Part shown: positions 1 through 9,508 of the stretch, piece after piece
Layout: each line of letters opens with the position of its first letter
Numbering within the stretch: the first letter of the stretch is position 1
Assembly (NCBI GenBank): GCA_036365455.1
Contig: JAWQUS010000026.1
Coordinates: forward strand, 10,310,001 to 10,374,000
Source of the DNA: Macrosoma leucophasiata
Taxonomy: Eukaryota; Arthropoda; Insecta; Lepidoptera; Hedylidae
Direction: 5' to 3'
DNA length: 64,000 nucleotides
The notes under the pieces: generated by a model
Seen by the model: only the letters and a program-made list of their open reading frames with translations
Told to the model about the DNA's origin: nothing
Databases searched by the model: none
Translations under genes and position numbers: made by a program

Positions 1-267
1 CTTATGATAAATATTTTCTATTTTTAATTTTATGTTCACACTAAATTTCTTAATATTTTATCTCTATATAAGTTATCAAACTACACACAAAAAATAACAA
101 TAGGACAAGACTGTTTGGTTCAAAACAATGAAAAAAAAAAACAAACATGTACCAACATAATGCCGCCATGATAATTTAACAAAGAGTAGGTAAGGCAGAG
201 ATACACCTTTGTCTCGTCAGATATGTTTAGTTGAGTGCTGCACTAAGTGCGGCACTTATTGACATCT

Positions 268-522
268 ATCAGGCATGCAGTTCACATTGATGATAAGTGA
301 ATACTGTTGCTTATAGACATTACACAAAACCGATGGACACAATGTAGATGCGTTGCTCTCCTGGGGCATAAGTTGTTTCACGTCTATGATAGTTATTGCG
401 AGGCCATGCTTTACCATCTAACCGGAATACAATAGTGCTGAATACTACCATTTGGCGGTAAATATGTTTGGTAATGCGGTGGTGCGTAGATTTAAGTCTC
501 ACGATACTGGAACTCTACCATG
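268..522 (-). repeat. SINE-A copy, diverged
   Basis: An old copy of the most frequent short repeat in the window. The landmarks GCATGCAGTTCACATTGATG, GCAGATGCGTTGC-like, CCGGAA, AGTGCTGAA.ACTACCATTT and GGTAATGCGGTGGTGC occur in the usual order. It is read on the minus strand because the A-rich 3' end of the family lies to the left. The sequence differs from the well-conserved copies (for example 54670-54963) at many sites, so it is probably an early insertion. Confidence 0.7.
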
Positions 523-545
523 AGTATCTTTTGCGTTCATAAACC

Positions 546-705
546 CACTAGGTGTGCCCACGACTTCGTCCGCGTAGCGTGATGTTATAGCCTTCCTCGA
601 TAAATTGACTATCTTACACTAAAAGAATTTTCAGATCCAGTAGTTCCTGATTAGCGCGTTCAAACAAACAAACAAACTCTTCAGCTTTATAATATTAGTA
701 TAGAA
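546..705 (+). repeat. RTE-type LINE 3'-end fragment
   Basis: Starts with GTGCCCACGACTTCGTCCGC and ends with AACTCTTCAGCTTTATAATA followed by TTAGTATAGA. This pair of landmarks is typical of the 3' end of RTE-type non-LTR retrotransposons in Lepidoptera (known from the family, not searched here). Other copies are at 17779-18052 and, inverted, at 18718-18870. It holds no coding sequence. Confidence 0.6.
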
Positions 706-1405
706 GTAGTGATCTCCCTGCGATTAAACCTCCGAGTCTAATATAAGTGTAGTATCTATCCCACTAAAAACATTCTGTAAAAAAATTCATAGTCTTGATA
801 GCTGGTTGTTTATCTCTTGAAAAGTAATAAAATCTGTAGACAAAGTTGTGCCAAGTATAAAGTTCCTTACTGCAATTTCATTATTATTATATTTAATGTT
901 ATATGACTGGCCGTTGAACATTTTCTTCACGTTAGTAGGTTTTAAAATTTTGGATATTGAGTGTGTGCTTATAGCTTACTAGATGACATAAATTTCAGCG
1001 TTCTAGTCCCATCACAGGGGCCTGAAAATGCAGCGAAATGGTTCCAGAAAAGGATGGTACGGCAGTATTGCTTCGCGCTTGACTTGGCGGGGGCACGCCC
1101 GTGCCCCCATATTACCTGCCAATAAGCCACAGAGTCAAAAATAATTGCGCCATCACAAATTGTTACAAATTTCATATATTTGGTACACGGGCTACCTTTA
1201 TCATTAACCCGATATCACAAGGTCACTTTTTGTTAAAACCCCTCGTGTAAATGAACCGGCAACTATCAATCAATCACTTGCCAAAACACGGGTAATGACT
1301 TCTTGTAAGTCGCAAGAAAAACAGCTTTTACGCACATCATTTAAATAAGGTAAAATGTGCAAAGAACGTCATAGATCAGTTCTGGAAAATTTGGAAATGT
1401 ATTTA
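706..1405. other. No gene seen; contains a tight GC hairpin
   Basis: AT-rich sequence with only short random open frames. The one notable structure is a hairpin at 1089-1108, GGGGGCACG-CC-CGTGCCCCC, with a 9-bp perfect stem and a 2-nt loop, in a small GC-rich pocket. Such a hairpin could be the 3'-terminal hairpin of a Helitron or part of a MITE, but no matching end was found. Confidence 0.5.
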
Positions 1406-1665
1406 ACTGACTCAGTAGTCTAGTGGGCCGCTATTGCTTGGTCCTGAGTTCGATATCCGGGTAGGGGGCTATCAGAGATAAAAGTGTATTTATTATCCTA
1501 GAAATTTTCAAGTAACACCCTCGAGTGTTTGGTTATATGTCCAGCGATGTCAGTAGGTTCGCCACCTTTGACATGGGACAAAACGTGATCCGGCGTATCG
1601 TAGGTGTTTGCATGTATGCTTGATTGCATGCATTTACATCTCTCTACCCATTCGGGGAATACACA
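1406..1665 (+). mobile_element. SINE-D copy (tRNA-headed), diverged
   Basis: The tRNA-like head CTCAGTAGTCTAGTGG is followed by a degraded box B (GAGTTCGATATCCGGGTAGG). The family body follows: a 'tttatctctggttc' equivalent, CAGTAGGTTCGCCACC, and GTGTTTGCATGTATGCTTGA before a CATTCGGGGA end. The full copy at 23774-24092 (minus strand) is the reference for the order of parts. Confidence 0.7.
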
Positions 1666-1765
1666 TTTGAAGTAATTTTTTTATTAACTGTGGTGTACCT
1701 TGAGCAAAGAGCAGGATGAATATATATGTATAGACGTAATAAGCCGGGAGGTGTGTAAAGGTCGA

Positions 1766-1825
1766 GAAATCTGGCGATCTACGTTTTCTACTTACCCCGT
1801 GAATAACTTGGCGTGATGATACAAA
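1766..1825 (+). repeat. RTE-like LINE C-terminal/tail fragment
   Basis: Resembles the last codons and tail seen better at 25343-25457: a TCTGGCG..CTAC..TCT.CTTACCCCGT core followed by CTTGGCGTGATGATAC. Only about 60 bp remain, and it is no longer coding. Confidence 0.45.
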
Positions 1826-1826
1826 T

Positions 1827-2267
1827 AGAAACTGATACATCGCGACTGATACCTTGTGACGTACAATACCTACGGCGCGCGTAGGCGTAACAAACCGCGA
1901 GTGACGTCACAGCCATTACGTCAAGACCTCCGTCATTTTGCCCTTAATTTACTTATTATTTGTACAATTTTGAACATCAAACGGGGAAAATGTGAAAATG
2001 AAAACTCCCCTTACTTTGGTGAAATGAAATTATTATTCGGTCTGCTTATTTCACAGTTCAACGTTTGTTGTGATTAAATTTAATTTAGTTATTTTTCTTT
2101 TTATTTTTTTAAGTAAATCTTTTATGGGGTCCGTGAAAAAACGAAGCTATATATATATGTATCACTCGTTCTATGTGTTTGTCTGTCACAGCCAATTTGC
2201 GCTGAAACTTACTGGTTGTATAAATAGAGTTGAAATTAAATACACGCAAGTACCGTAGTAAGTATTA
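1827..2267. other. No gene seen
   Basis: AT-rich with two short open frames (1856-2077 and 2070-2258) that show no codon bias or domain. Nothing else can be supported. Confidence 0.5.
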
Positions 2268-2460
2268 TAACAAACACTCCCACTTTCACATCGACAGTGC
2301 TTACATTCATTTGGTCGCGACAAATTAATTTCGCCGAGCGGCAAGGAAATATGAAATAGCCTGACGCGCTGCGGTGTGTCCTTTTTAAGCGCTGCCCACG
2401 GTGTGTCTATTTACGTGTAACTATATTTTTGACACTTCTTTACATTATTATTCGTAGCCC
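2268..2460 (+). repeat. Dispersed repeat family R, copy 1
   Basis: Shares an ordered set of blocks with 53892-54092: TAACAAACAC, GGTCGCGACAA, TGACGCGCTGCGGTGTGTCC, CCCACGGTGTGTCTATTTAC and CACTTCTTTACATT. A shorter inverted copy lies at 13663-13750. It has no open frame and its class is unknown. Confidence 0.7.
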
Positions 2461-2507
2461 AAATAAGTCGGTGATGTAATCACGTGAGACGATCTTAGGA
2501 CTGAGAT

Positions 2508-2790
2508 AAAAAAAAAGAAGAAGAAAAACATTTATTGGTGCAGCCCCCATACCAATATCAGGTACTGCAAAAAAAAACAATAGAACAAAAAAAATAAACA
2601 TTTACAATACAAATACGTAACACAAAAAAAAACATTTTAAAAAAGAGTTATCAAAAAAAAACCTACCTATTTAAAAAGTACTTAGTTACAGTAGAACATA
2701 AGAAACAAGTTCAGCATTATGTCAAGCCGAAGCCCGACGCTGGTTTTAAACTGGAAACTACTTGGTGGGACACGGATATCAGTCCTAAAA
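2508..2790 (-). repeat. Probable LINE 3' UTR, truncated
   Basis: On the minus strand it ends ...CCAATAAATGTTTTTCTTC followed by a T-rich run, with AATAAA close to the end. The upstream part (TGTCAAGCCGAAG on +) resembles the region around 30590-30670 next to the CR1-like LINE. This suggests a 5'-truncated LINE insertion of a related family. No coding part remains. Confidence 0.45.
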
Positions 2791-2978
2791 GTCGATATAA
2801 TAAATACTTACTATAAAACCTATATAAGTGCAAATAAGTATATGTTAAACTAAACACAAATAATATATATATATAAAGTACTTGAATAACAGCAAATTAC
2901 ATAGTAAATTACATCTGAGATCTGCTTGTGATACTGATAATGCCTTAAATTTGGGGCCACTTTTTTGTTTTAATAATA

Positions 2979-3839
2979 GGTTGGGGAAAAAGTCTTTTCG
3001 CATTATAGTATGTATGAACTTGTAATAAAATCTCTTTGGCTGTACTATTTGTATTTGGCTGGTTTTGGTATCATTGAAAGTTAAAATTTTAAAGAACATA
3101 ATTCCAAATTCAAATTAGGCAAATGTGTGATTTTCATTTGTTTTTCGTACTGTCAAGATGAGTGAATCTAATGAAAAAATTCGATACATTTTAAAATTTT
3201 ACTACAAAAAAGGTAAAAATGCAAGCCGCGAAAAAAAATTGCGATGTTTATGGACCTAGTGCAGTGTCTTCACAGACTGTGGCGAAACCCGGGTTAACTC
3301 GCAATAAGGTGATGTTGTGTGTGTGGTGGGATTGGACGGGCATTATTCATTATGAGCTATTACCACCAGGCAGGACTATCGATTCTGAACTCTACTGCGA
3401 ACAACTGATGAGATTAAAGCAAGAAGTTGAGAGAAAGCGGCCGGAATTGATCAACAGAAGGGGTGTGGTGTTTCATCATGATAACGCTAAACCTCACACA
3501 TCTATAGCCACTCAGCAAAAATTAAGAGAGTTTGGCTGGGAGGTATTAATGCATCCGCCGTATAGTCCTGACCTTGCACCTTCAGATTTCCATCTGTTTC
3601 GTTCTCTTCAGAATTCTTTATGCAATGTTAGGTTAACATCACGAGAGGACTGCCAAATCCACTTGTCGCGGTATTTTGATGAGAAGTCCCAAAATTTTTA
3701 TAGCAATGGGATCATGTCCCTGCCTACAAGATGTTATCGAACAAAATGGTACATACATACTTTAGTTAAATTTAAATAAACTATATTAAAAAATGTTTTG
3801 AATTATCTTAAAAAATGCGAAGAAACTTTTTCCCCAACC
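2979..3839 (+). mobile_element. Mariner-family DNA transposon, internally deleted
   Basis: The terminal inverted repeats GGTTGGGGAAAAAGTCTTTT and, at the right end, AAACTTTTTCCCCAACC are flanked on both sides by the TA dinucleotide (2977-2978 and 3840-3841). This is the mariner/Tc1 target duplication. At 861 bp it is about 470 bp shorter than the sister copy at 11167-12494. The missing part lies inside the transposase gene, so the element cannot encode its own enzyme. Its ends look intact and could still be moved by an enzyme supplied elsewhere. Confidence 0.93.
3158..3779 (+). pseudogene. Mariner transposase remnant (D,D34D type)
   Basis: The enzyme cuts and pastes mariner elements using a DD34D acidic triad. 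The intact-like start ATG at 3158 (MSESNE..IRYILKFYY) is lost to a frameshift near 3220. The open frame then joins CDVYGPSAV directly to SQTVAKPG at about 3267, so the rest of the DNA-binding region and the start of the catalytic domain are deleted. The C-terminal catalytic part is readable: WWDW with the first Asp, FHHDNAKPH with the second, and PDLAPSDFHLF with the third, spaced 34 residues from the second. A second small deletion near 3730 shifts the last residues relative to the sister copy. Known of the family: full mariner transposases are about 345 residues; here the longest frame is 186. It is clearly inactive. Confidence 0.93.
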
Positions 3840-3841
3840 TA

Positions 3842-4200
3842 AAGTTCCACATAATTCATGACACAAAATGTACGGACTAGGTATGGGAATATTAAATTTA
3901 ATATCAATTTTAATAATTTAAAGATAACTAATTTGCGGAACTTTCCTTTGTCACCACATCTATGCGACGACCTAAAACTTCTAAAAATCTGTTGATAAGA
4001 ATAAAATCTTTTCGTTTATATTATTGAGTGCTTTCGCACTTGACCGGTTTTTTAATATCACACGAATCCAGCGATTGCGGCATGTCATGAATAAATATAA
4101 TTCGATTTTCAATTGATCATTTGTTTTTTCTATCACTCAGGGATTATTGAAACAGTGTTGATAAGAAAATGTTCGCTCGTGGTGTTGATTGATTTGTAAT
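3842..4200. other. No gene seen; small repeat scrap
   Basis: AT-rich DNA. Around 4023-4055 the words GAGTGCTTTCGCACTTGACCGG and T-rich flank match the end of another dispersed repeat also hinted at 23450-23510 and 34005-34062. Nothing else is recognised. Confidence 0.4.
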
Positions 4201-4211
4201 ATCGGTAAAGT

Positions 4212-4675
4212 GTGTTCTATTGTTTCATTGTGACTGTTCGGAAGTGGTTCAAAGTGGACAACATAGCTGGTATGCATATGTGCTATGAGAGACCTGGCGT
4301 GGTTACCTCCTTGAACGGGAGCGTCGGGTAAGTTGATTCAATTATTTCATTGCGACTGTTCGGAAGTGGTTCAAAGTGGACAACACAGCTGGTATGCATA
4401 ATTATATGTGCTGTTAGAGACCAAAGGGCCGACTGCTTAGCTCAAATGCTTTCGTTAAGCTTTTGATTATGACATCATCTTATCAGTTTCGTACCACCTA
4501 ACTTTTTCCTGAAAGGGTTTTCGTCCGTAGGTATGTACTTAAAAGCAATTTTTTTTAATAGGCCATACGAATCGGACAAGATAATGTCCTAAATGAAAGC
4601 ATTTCAGTTAGGCGGTCATCACTCTGGCGTGGTTATCGGGTAAGTTGATCCAATTGTTTCATAGTGACTGTTCTT
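4212..4675. repeat. Short tandem segmental repeats
   Basis: A block of about 75 bp (TTTCATTGTGACTGTTCGGA, AGTGGTTCAAAGTGGACAAC, AGCTGGTATGCAT) occurs at about 4222-4284 and again at 4343-4412. A partial third copy (CTGGCGTGGTTATCGGG...TAGTGACTGTTC) is at 4618-4672. Spacing of the first pair is about 120 bp. No open frame runs through it; it is probably a local duplication of a non-coding segment. Confidence 0.75.
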
Positions 4676-5090
4676 TTTTATAGACTTATTTTAGGTTATA
4701 CATTTAAATTTACAAGCAAGTTTGATATTGGAGATTATAAGATAACTCTCATATTGATACCTCTAGCAAACAAGTGTGCAGGTTACTTACTCGGTTTACT
4801 CTATGATTACTGATTTCACCGTCACGCTCCGTTGAGTTTGATCTCACTTCGTGGTTTGTTGTTTACTACTCTCGATGTTTGAGTACCACTTGCACTGCCG
4901 TCATCTATGATAAAGCATGCTGTGGATAGCAATTAATATCCTGCATATCAAATGCACGTCTTATTTATATTGTAATGAATTCTGCCGCTAGTGTTGTGAG
5001 TCAACCGAACAATGGTGGTTAAACCATTCCAGTAGGCGGTGAATAGGTCCAATAACGCTATGACCAGTAGGGTCCCGAGATCAAACTTGT
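4676..5090. other. No gene seen
   Basis: AT-rich; no open frame, repeat match or structure that can be supported. Confidence 0.5.
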
Positions 5091-5375
5091 TTTTTGATTT
5101 ATTAAATGAAGGTGGCAAACAGACATACAGTTCAAATTGATGTTAAGTGATGAGTCATCACATAAAGACCAGAGATCAAAATGCAGATGCGTTGCCACTT
5201 GCCACCCCTGAGACCTTAGTTGATATGTCTCTGTGATAAGTTATTACGGGGCCGTGTATTACCATCTAATCGGAACACGATAGTGCTGAACACTACCATT
5301 TAGCGGCAGATTGATTAGGTAATGCGGTGGTGCCTACGCCCTCAGGTTCCTACACTGTATCTCTACCACCACCAG
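5091..5375 (-). mobile_element. SINE-A copy, moderately diverged
   Basis: Complete from the T-rich left end (the A-rich 3' end on the minus strand) through GTGGCAAAC, GTTAAGTGATGA, AAAATGCAGATGCGTTGCCA, ACACGATAGTGCTGAACACT and GGTAATGCGGTGGTGCCTAC to CTCTACCACCACCAG at the right (the family's 5' end). The GAGCTC pair near the 5' end is lost. Confidence 0.85.
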
Positions 5376-6129
5376 AAATTGCCGCCACTGGTGCATTATA
5401 CTGTGGGGACTACGTCCCCGAGCTTACTGTAACTTTACCTTCTGTAATGTTAAGAGATGTATTGTTATGTTTAAGTATTAACATACTAAAACAAACATAT
5501 TTAATAGATAAGGTGAGCCTTTGATAAAAATTTGCTCATTTTTTATACATGGCACGGCTTGAGCGGCAAACAATCTTACGTAATACACCTCATGAAATTC
5601 CATTCGCTGTAATCGTTTTACAAAGTTATCATAAATAAACTGGATGACAAAGTCGTCTAGAACGCCTTTGTGTTCGGACGAAGTAGAGGTCACCGGGACT
5701 ATTAAAAAAAAATAGATTAAAATTAAAGCACATACGTCTAAAAACTATGACTATATATACCGAGCGCTTTTAAATATGACTATATATGCCGAGTGCTTGT
5801 GTTATACAAGTAAAACACTTGTCTGCTTACTTTTAGCCTTCAAAGAAAGTGCACCTAATTAACTTACCTGTTATATTAGTGGTTGACTCGTACACATACG
5901 TGTATGCATGCATCAATCTTCGCTGCGGTCGTTATAGCTTACAACATTTTAATTACCTTACGGAGTCTGCACAGTGAGAGTATGTGGAGATCGAGTGTCT
6001 CTTATTCATGCTCGTCGGTTTTAATGCCCTTTGAACCCATTTGGATCATCACTGCAATGATTAAAAGAAATTACCGCTTTAATCTTTAAGAATATAGATT
6101 TCTTTATGCTTATTTAATTTTCATTTCTC
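5376..6129. other. No gene seen
   Basis: AT-rich. There is a short duplicated phrase at 5748-5800 (GACTATATATACCGAGCGCTT / GACTATATATGCCGAGTGCTT). Open frames at 5478-5693 and 5883-6089 have no recognisable domain. Confidence 0.45.
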
Positions 6130-6520
6130 TTCGACATAATCGAACGTTTACCAATACGGCGTTGTCGTTTAAAACAATAAGCAGAATCATAGTCAACCAC
6201 CTTGCATACGACCTGCGAGCGCCTTTAAAAAAAAAATATTTTTTTTAATACGCTTACACTCACAGCCCCACAGTAGGTATAAACCTGTGTCGTGGGTGCC
6301 GTTGTAATATACAACACATACACAAACACCCTGACCCGAAACAAATATCTGTAGGCCAAACAAATATTTGTCCCAGCGCGGGGATCGAACCCACGACCCT
6401 TCGAATCGAACGGTCATCTCACACTGCTGGATTAACCGGGTCGTCTAATACACTGTCACCCGATACTTTAAATACACCTGCTGAGCTTTTGACAAATATT
6501 ACCTCTGAATATACTCGTTA
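6130..6520 (+). repeat. Dispersed repeat family I, split by a SINE-B
   Basis: The left part (GTTTACCAATACGGCGTTGTCG...AGTCAACCACCTTGC) and the right part (CTAATACACTGTCACCCGAT...CCTGCTGAGCTT) match one continuous segment at 7140-7320. The SINE-B at 6225-6447 therefore inserted into this older repeat. No coding potential; class unknown. Confidence 0.7.
6225..6447 (-). mobile_element. SINE-B copy (tRNA-headed)
   Basis: On the minus strand it begins AGACGACCCGGTTAATCCAG, with box A-like sequence, then an internal GGGTTCGATCCCCGC box B, as in RNA polymerase III promoters of tRNA-derived SINEs. The body contains GACAAATATTTGTTTGGCC, CACACAACACA-like and CACGACACAGGTTTATACC. The 3' end is A/T-rich (6225-6245). 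It interrupts repeat family I. Confidence 0.88.
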
Positions 6521-6712
6521 TGTACCTACTTTGGCATGTATCTTGAATTATAACAAAGCCTACGGAGGAGGCAGAGGCCATTTATCATGAAATATCTGCG
6601 TCCTTCTCTCCCGTAGGTACTTTTTCTATATGCTCATCAGTTTCGAAGATTACATCCCACAACCGGACGAGTATTGCATATTGATTATAAATATATATTG
6701 AAAATATAATTT

Positions 6713-6972
6713 GACGATCCGGTTAGTCGAGCGGTGTGAGACGACCGTTTGACTTGAAGGGTCGGGGTCGATCCCCGCACCGGGACAAATATTTTTATGG
6801 TTTACAGATATTTGTTTCGGGTTGTCTTGTCGGTTATGTATGTGTTGTATCTGTGTGTTGTATTTGTTTCGGGTTGTCTTGTCGGTTGTGTATGTGTTGT
6901 ATCTGTACAACGACACCCACGACACAGGTTTATACCTGCTGTGGGGCTGTGAGTGTAAGTGTATTTTTTAAT
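6713..6972 (+). mobile_element. SINE-B copy with internal duplication
   Basis: Starts GACGATCCGGTTAGTCGAGC, with a box B-like GGGTCGATCCCCGC near 6765, and ends GCTGTGAGTGTAAGTGTATT. The body has a partial tandem duplication: TTTCGGGTTGTCTTGTCGGT and the following GTATGTGTTGTATCTGT occur twice (about 6812-6859 and 6867-6906), which other copies lack. The box B has lost one T (GGTCGATCC), so transcription may be impaired. Confidence 0.88.
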
Positions 6973-7139
6973 TTATTTATTTAAATAGGAACAACCGTGA
7001 TTTTCGTGATCGTAAATAAATAAGACAATAGATAAATTTCATTAGGTACTTATAAAGATTTTAACGTAGGTAATCATGTATTTGTTCTTTTTGCTTCTTT
7101 TACAATTTTAGAGCTTTATCCTTCAGACATAGATTTGCT

Positions 7140-7320
7140 TCGTTGACATTGTAAATGTATTGCTCGGTGTAACCGTATAGCCATACGTTTGCCGATGTGG
7201 CGTCGTCGGTTAATCCAATAAGCCGAATGGTAGTCAACCTCCTTGCGAGCTGCTTGCGCTAATACACTGTCACCCGACACTGTAAACATACCTGCTGAGC
7301 TTCCGACAAATGTTTCCTAT
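7140..7320 (+). repeat. Dispersed repeat family I, uninterrupted copy
   Basis: Contains the joined form of the segment split at 6130-6520: CCGATGTGGCGTCGTCGGTT, AGTCAACCTCCTTGCGAGCT, CTAATACACTGTCACCCGAC and CCTGCTGAGCTTCCGACAAA. The CTAATAC.GTGTAACCCGA phrase also recurs in the duplicated block at 7625-8400, so these segments may be parts of one larger family. Confidence 0.65.
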
Positions 7321-7624
7321 CTTTAACGTCGATGTAAATCGTATTAATTTCTAAATAGGTTCTCGTTTTAAGAAATGCCTCAGGCCGCATGAAAAATTTA
7401 AGACTATTGATTTCTTATTGTTCTTGGACTACATAGGGTCCATCTGCTGCTTCAGGGATTAGAAAGTAGGCGAAATTTTCACCCTCTTTTACATTTTCAA
7501 AAATAATAACATTTAGCATATATTTTGCAATGCACCTTTTTCGAATGTTACATTTAATACTTAACGCTCTAGTACCCGTTTTCTCCATTACGTATTATAT
7601 TATTTCGTTATATTTAAAACAAAA
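7321..7624. other. No gene seen
   Basis: AT-rich, no supported feature. Confidence 0.5.
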
Positions 7625-7882
7625 ATAAGAAATGCTCTTTTCGCTTTTACTTCAAATTCTAACAACACTACAACGCGTAAACTAATGCATAGAGTAACCG
7701 AACGCTAATACAGTGTAACCCGATATAAAATAAACATATCCGATCACTGAGCTTCGCAGTGATTACACTAATGTTCGCTGTACTTTGGCTTTTTGCTGGC
7801 GAATAACGAAATGTACTCCGCTGCTGTTGTTGACCTTAGCTTAGGATAGGAGTGTTTATATGAATAAATACAGGCATAAGGA
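7625..7882 (+). repeat. Direct repeat, left copy (~260 bp)
   Basis: Pairs with 8130-8400. Shared blocks in order: CTAACAACACTA, GTAACCGAACGCTAATACAG, TGTAACCCGATATAAAATAA, TTTGGCTTTTTGCTGGCGAA, GAAATGTACTCCGCT, GGATAGGAGTG and TTTATATGAATAAATA. By eye the two are about 90 percent identical. The distance between copies is about 510 bp. Confidence 0.85.
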
Positions 7883-8129
7883 CTAGGACATGCAAAAACC
7901 GAGTGCTTTTCCAAAATCGGAATTTTTGGTTCTACATTTTTAAATGTCGTTTAACCAGTAGGTATACCTACACATAGTAACAATATCTTATAAATACAGG
8001 TACTTGAATGGACGCTTTTGTTTCATGTACTTACCTATATTTTAATAAAACGCGATACTATTTGTAAAACAAATTACGTGTTATTTATTTATTGACGTGG
8101 TTTCAAAAGTTCTATCATTTTTATTTTCA

Positions 8130-8400
8130 ATCAAATAATGTTCTTTTCTCGTTTACTTTAAATACTAACAACACTATAGTGCGTAAACTAATATATATAT
8201 AGTAACCGAACGCTAATACAGTGTAACCCGATATAAAATAAACATATCCGATCACTGAACTTCACAGTGATTACTCTAATGTTTGTTGTACATTGGCTTT
8301 TTGCTGGCGAATAGCGAAATGTACTCCGCTCCTGTTGTTGACCTAAGCTTAGGATAGGAGTGGAGAGTGTTTATATGAATAAATAAAGGACCGGACTTAG
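8130..8400 (+). repeat. Direct repeat, right copy (~260 bp)
   Basis: Right partner of 7625-7882. It differs by scattered substitutions and small insertions, such as GTGGAGA before GTGTTTATATG. Similarity stops right after GAATAAATA in both, so the repeat has a sharp edge. It has no open frame. Confidence 0.85.
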
Positions 8401-8527
8401 CCCGTAGATATTTGTAGGATCTGTAATGATTTGTTTTTATATTTGTCCGTGTAAATTGTTCTCTCAGCGTTTATTTATAAATGTAATTTATTTCAAGAGT
8501 AACTTCATAGATATACTTAATAATATT

Positions 8528-8815
8528 ACTGGTCATAGAGCTCTGGTGACGGAGCTCGCGGGCGTAGGCACCACCGCATCACCTAATCTATCTGCCGCCA
8601 TATGGTAGTGTTTAGCACTATCGTGTTCCGATTAGATGGTAATGCATGGCTCCGTAATGACTTTCACAGAGACTTAACACCTAAGGTGTCAGGGGTGGCA
8701 AAGCATCAGCATTTTGACCTCTGCTTTTTTGTGTAAATGTCTATAGGTTGCAGTCATCACTTAACACCCATGCCACCTGCACGCTTGCTTTGCCACCTTC
8801 ATTATATAAAAAAAA
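8528..8815 (+). mobile_element. SINE-A copy, diverged
   Basis: Complete in the + direction: ACTGGTCATAGAGCTCTGGT, GACGGAGCTCGCGGGCGTAG, GTTTAGCACTATCGTGTTCC, CATCAGCATTTTGACCTCTG, TTGCAGTCATCACTTAACAC, then TCATTATATAAAAAAAATG as the A-rich end. Confidence 0.85.
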
Positions 8816-9137
8816 TGATTGACTTTTGATAAGCGGAGAGTTGCCTTACTGTACATCTTTTTGTGCAGTTATCTCGTAAAACATCGTAAACAAAACTTAA
8901 AAAAAAAATGTGGCGGCATTCAACGAACCGGCGATCTAGGGTTTTTCTATATATTTAAGTGTTATTATACCTTTCGGCCTTATTCGTTTGGTTGAATACC
9001 CATGTTGAGTATCAAACTATTATCCGATAACCCAATAAAGCGATATGACAGTTATTCAATTGGAAATCTGTCCAATAATATTTATATCACACAAAATAGA
9101 GCTATCGTAAGATCGTAAAATCAGTGAAGTTTATACT
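8816..9137. other. No gene seen
   Basis: AT-rich; nothing supported. Confidence 0.5.
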
Positions 9138-9288
9138 TTTCTTTATGTAATGGAAGTGGCAAACAAGCGTGCAGTTCTCATTGATGTTAAGCGATGATTG
9201 CAGCCTATAGACACCCACACAAAGACCAAGGTCAAAATGTAGATGCGTTAAGGTGTTAAGCCTCTGTGCCGGAAATTACAGGAATTAT
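9138..9288 (-). repeat. SINE-A copy, 5'-truncated
   Basis: 3' half only: T-rich left end, GTAATGGAAGTGGCAAACAA, GATGTTAAGCGATGATTGCA, then CTCTGTGCCGGAAATTACAG, where family sequence stops. A small internal deletion removes the GTTACCACTCC part. Truncation at nearly the same point as the neighbour at 9346-9508 suggests local duplication or a shared truncated source. Confidence 0.85.
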
Positions 9289-9345
9289 ACTAGCTTTTAC
9301 CTGCGACTTCGTCTGAGTGGACTTCAGATATAAATATCGGTACTT

Positions 9346-9508
9346 TTTTTATGTAATGGAAGTGGCAAACAATCATTCAGTTCACATTGATGTTAAGTGA
9401 TGACTGCAGCCTATAGACATGCGCACAGAGACCAAGATCAAAATGCAGATGCGTTACCACTCCTGAGGCCTAAGGTGTTATGCCTCTGTGCCGGAAATTA
9501 CAAGGCCG
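9346..9508 (-). repeat. SINE-A copy, 5'-truncated
   Basis: 3' half only, from the T-rich left end to CTCTGTGCCGGAAATTACAA at the right. Between it and the copy at 9138-9288 is a scrap of RTE-type 3' sequence (CTGCGACTTCGTCTGAGTGG, about 9301-9320). Confidence 0.85.

Noticed and set aside
6736..6984. Possible small cysteine-rich secreted protein
   Set aside because: Frame lies inside a SINE-B and its Cys/Val/Gly repeats come from the internal duplication of the SINE.
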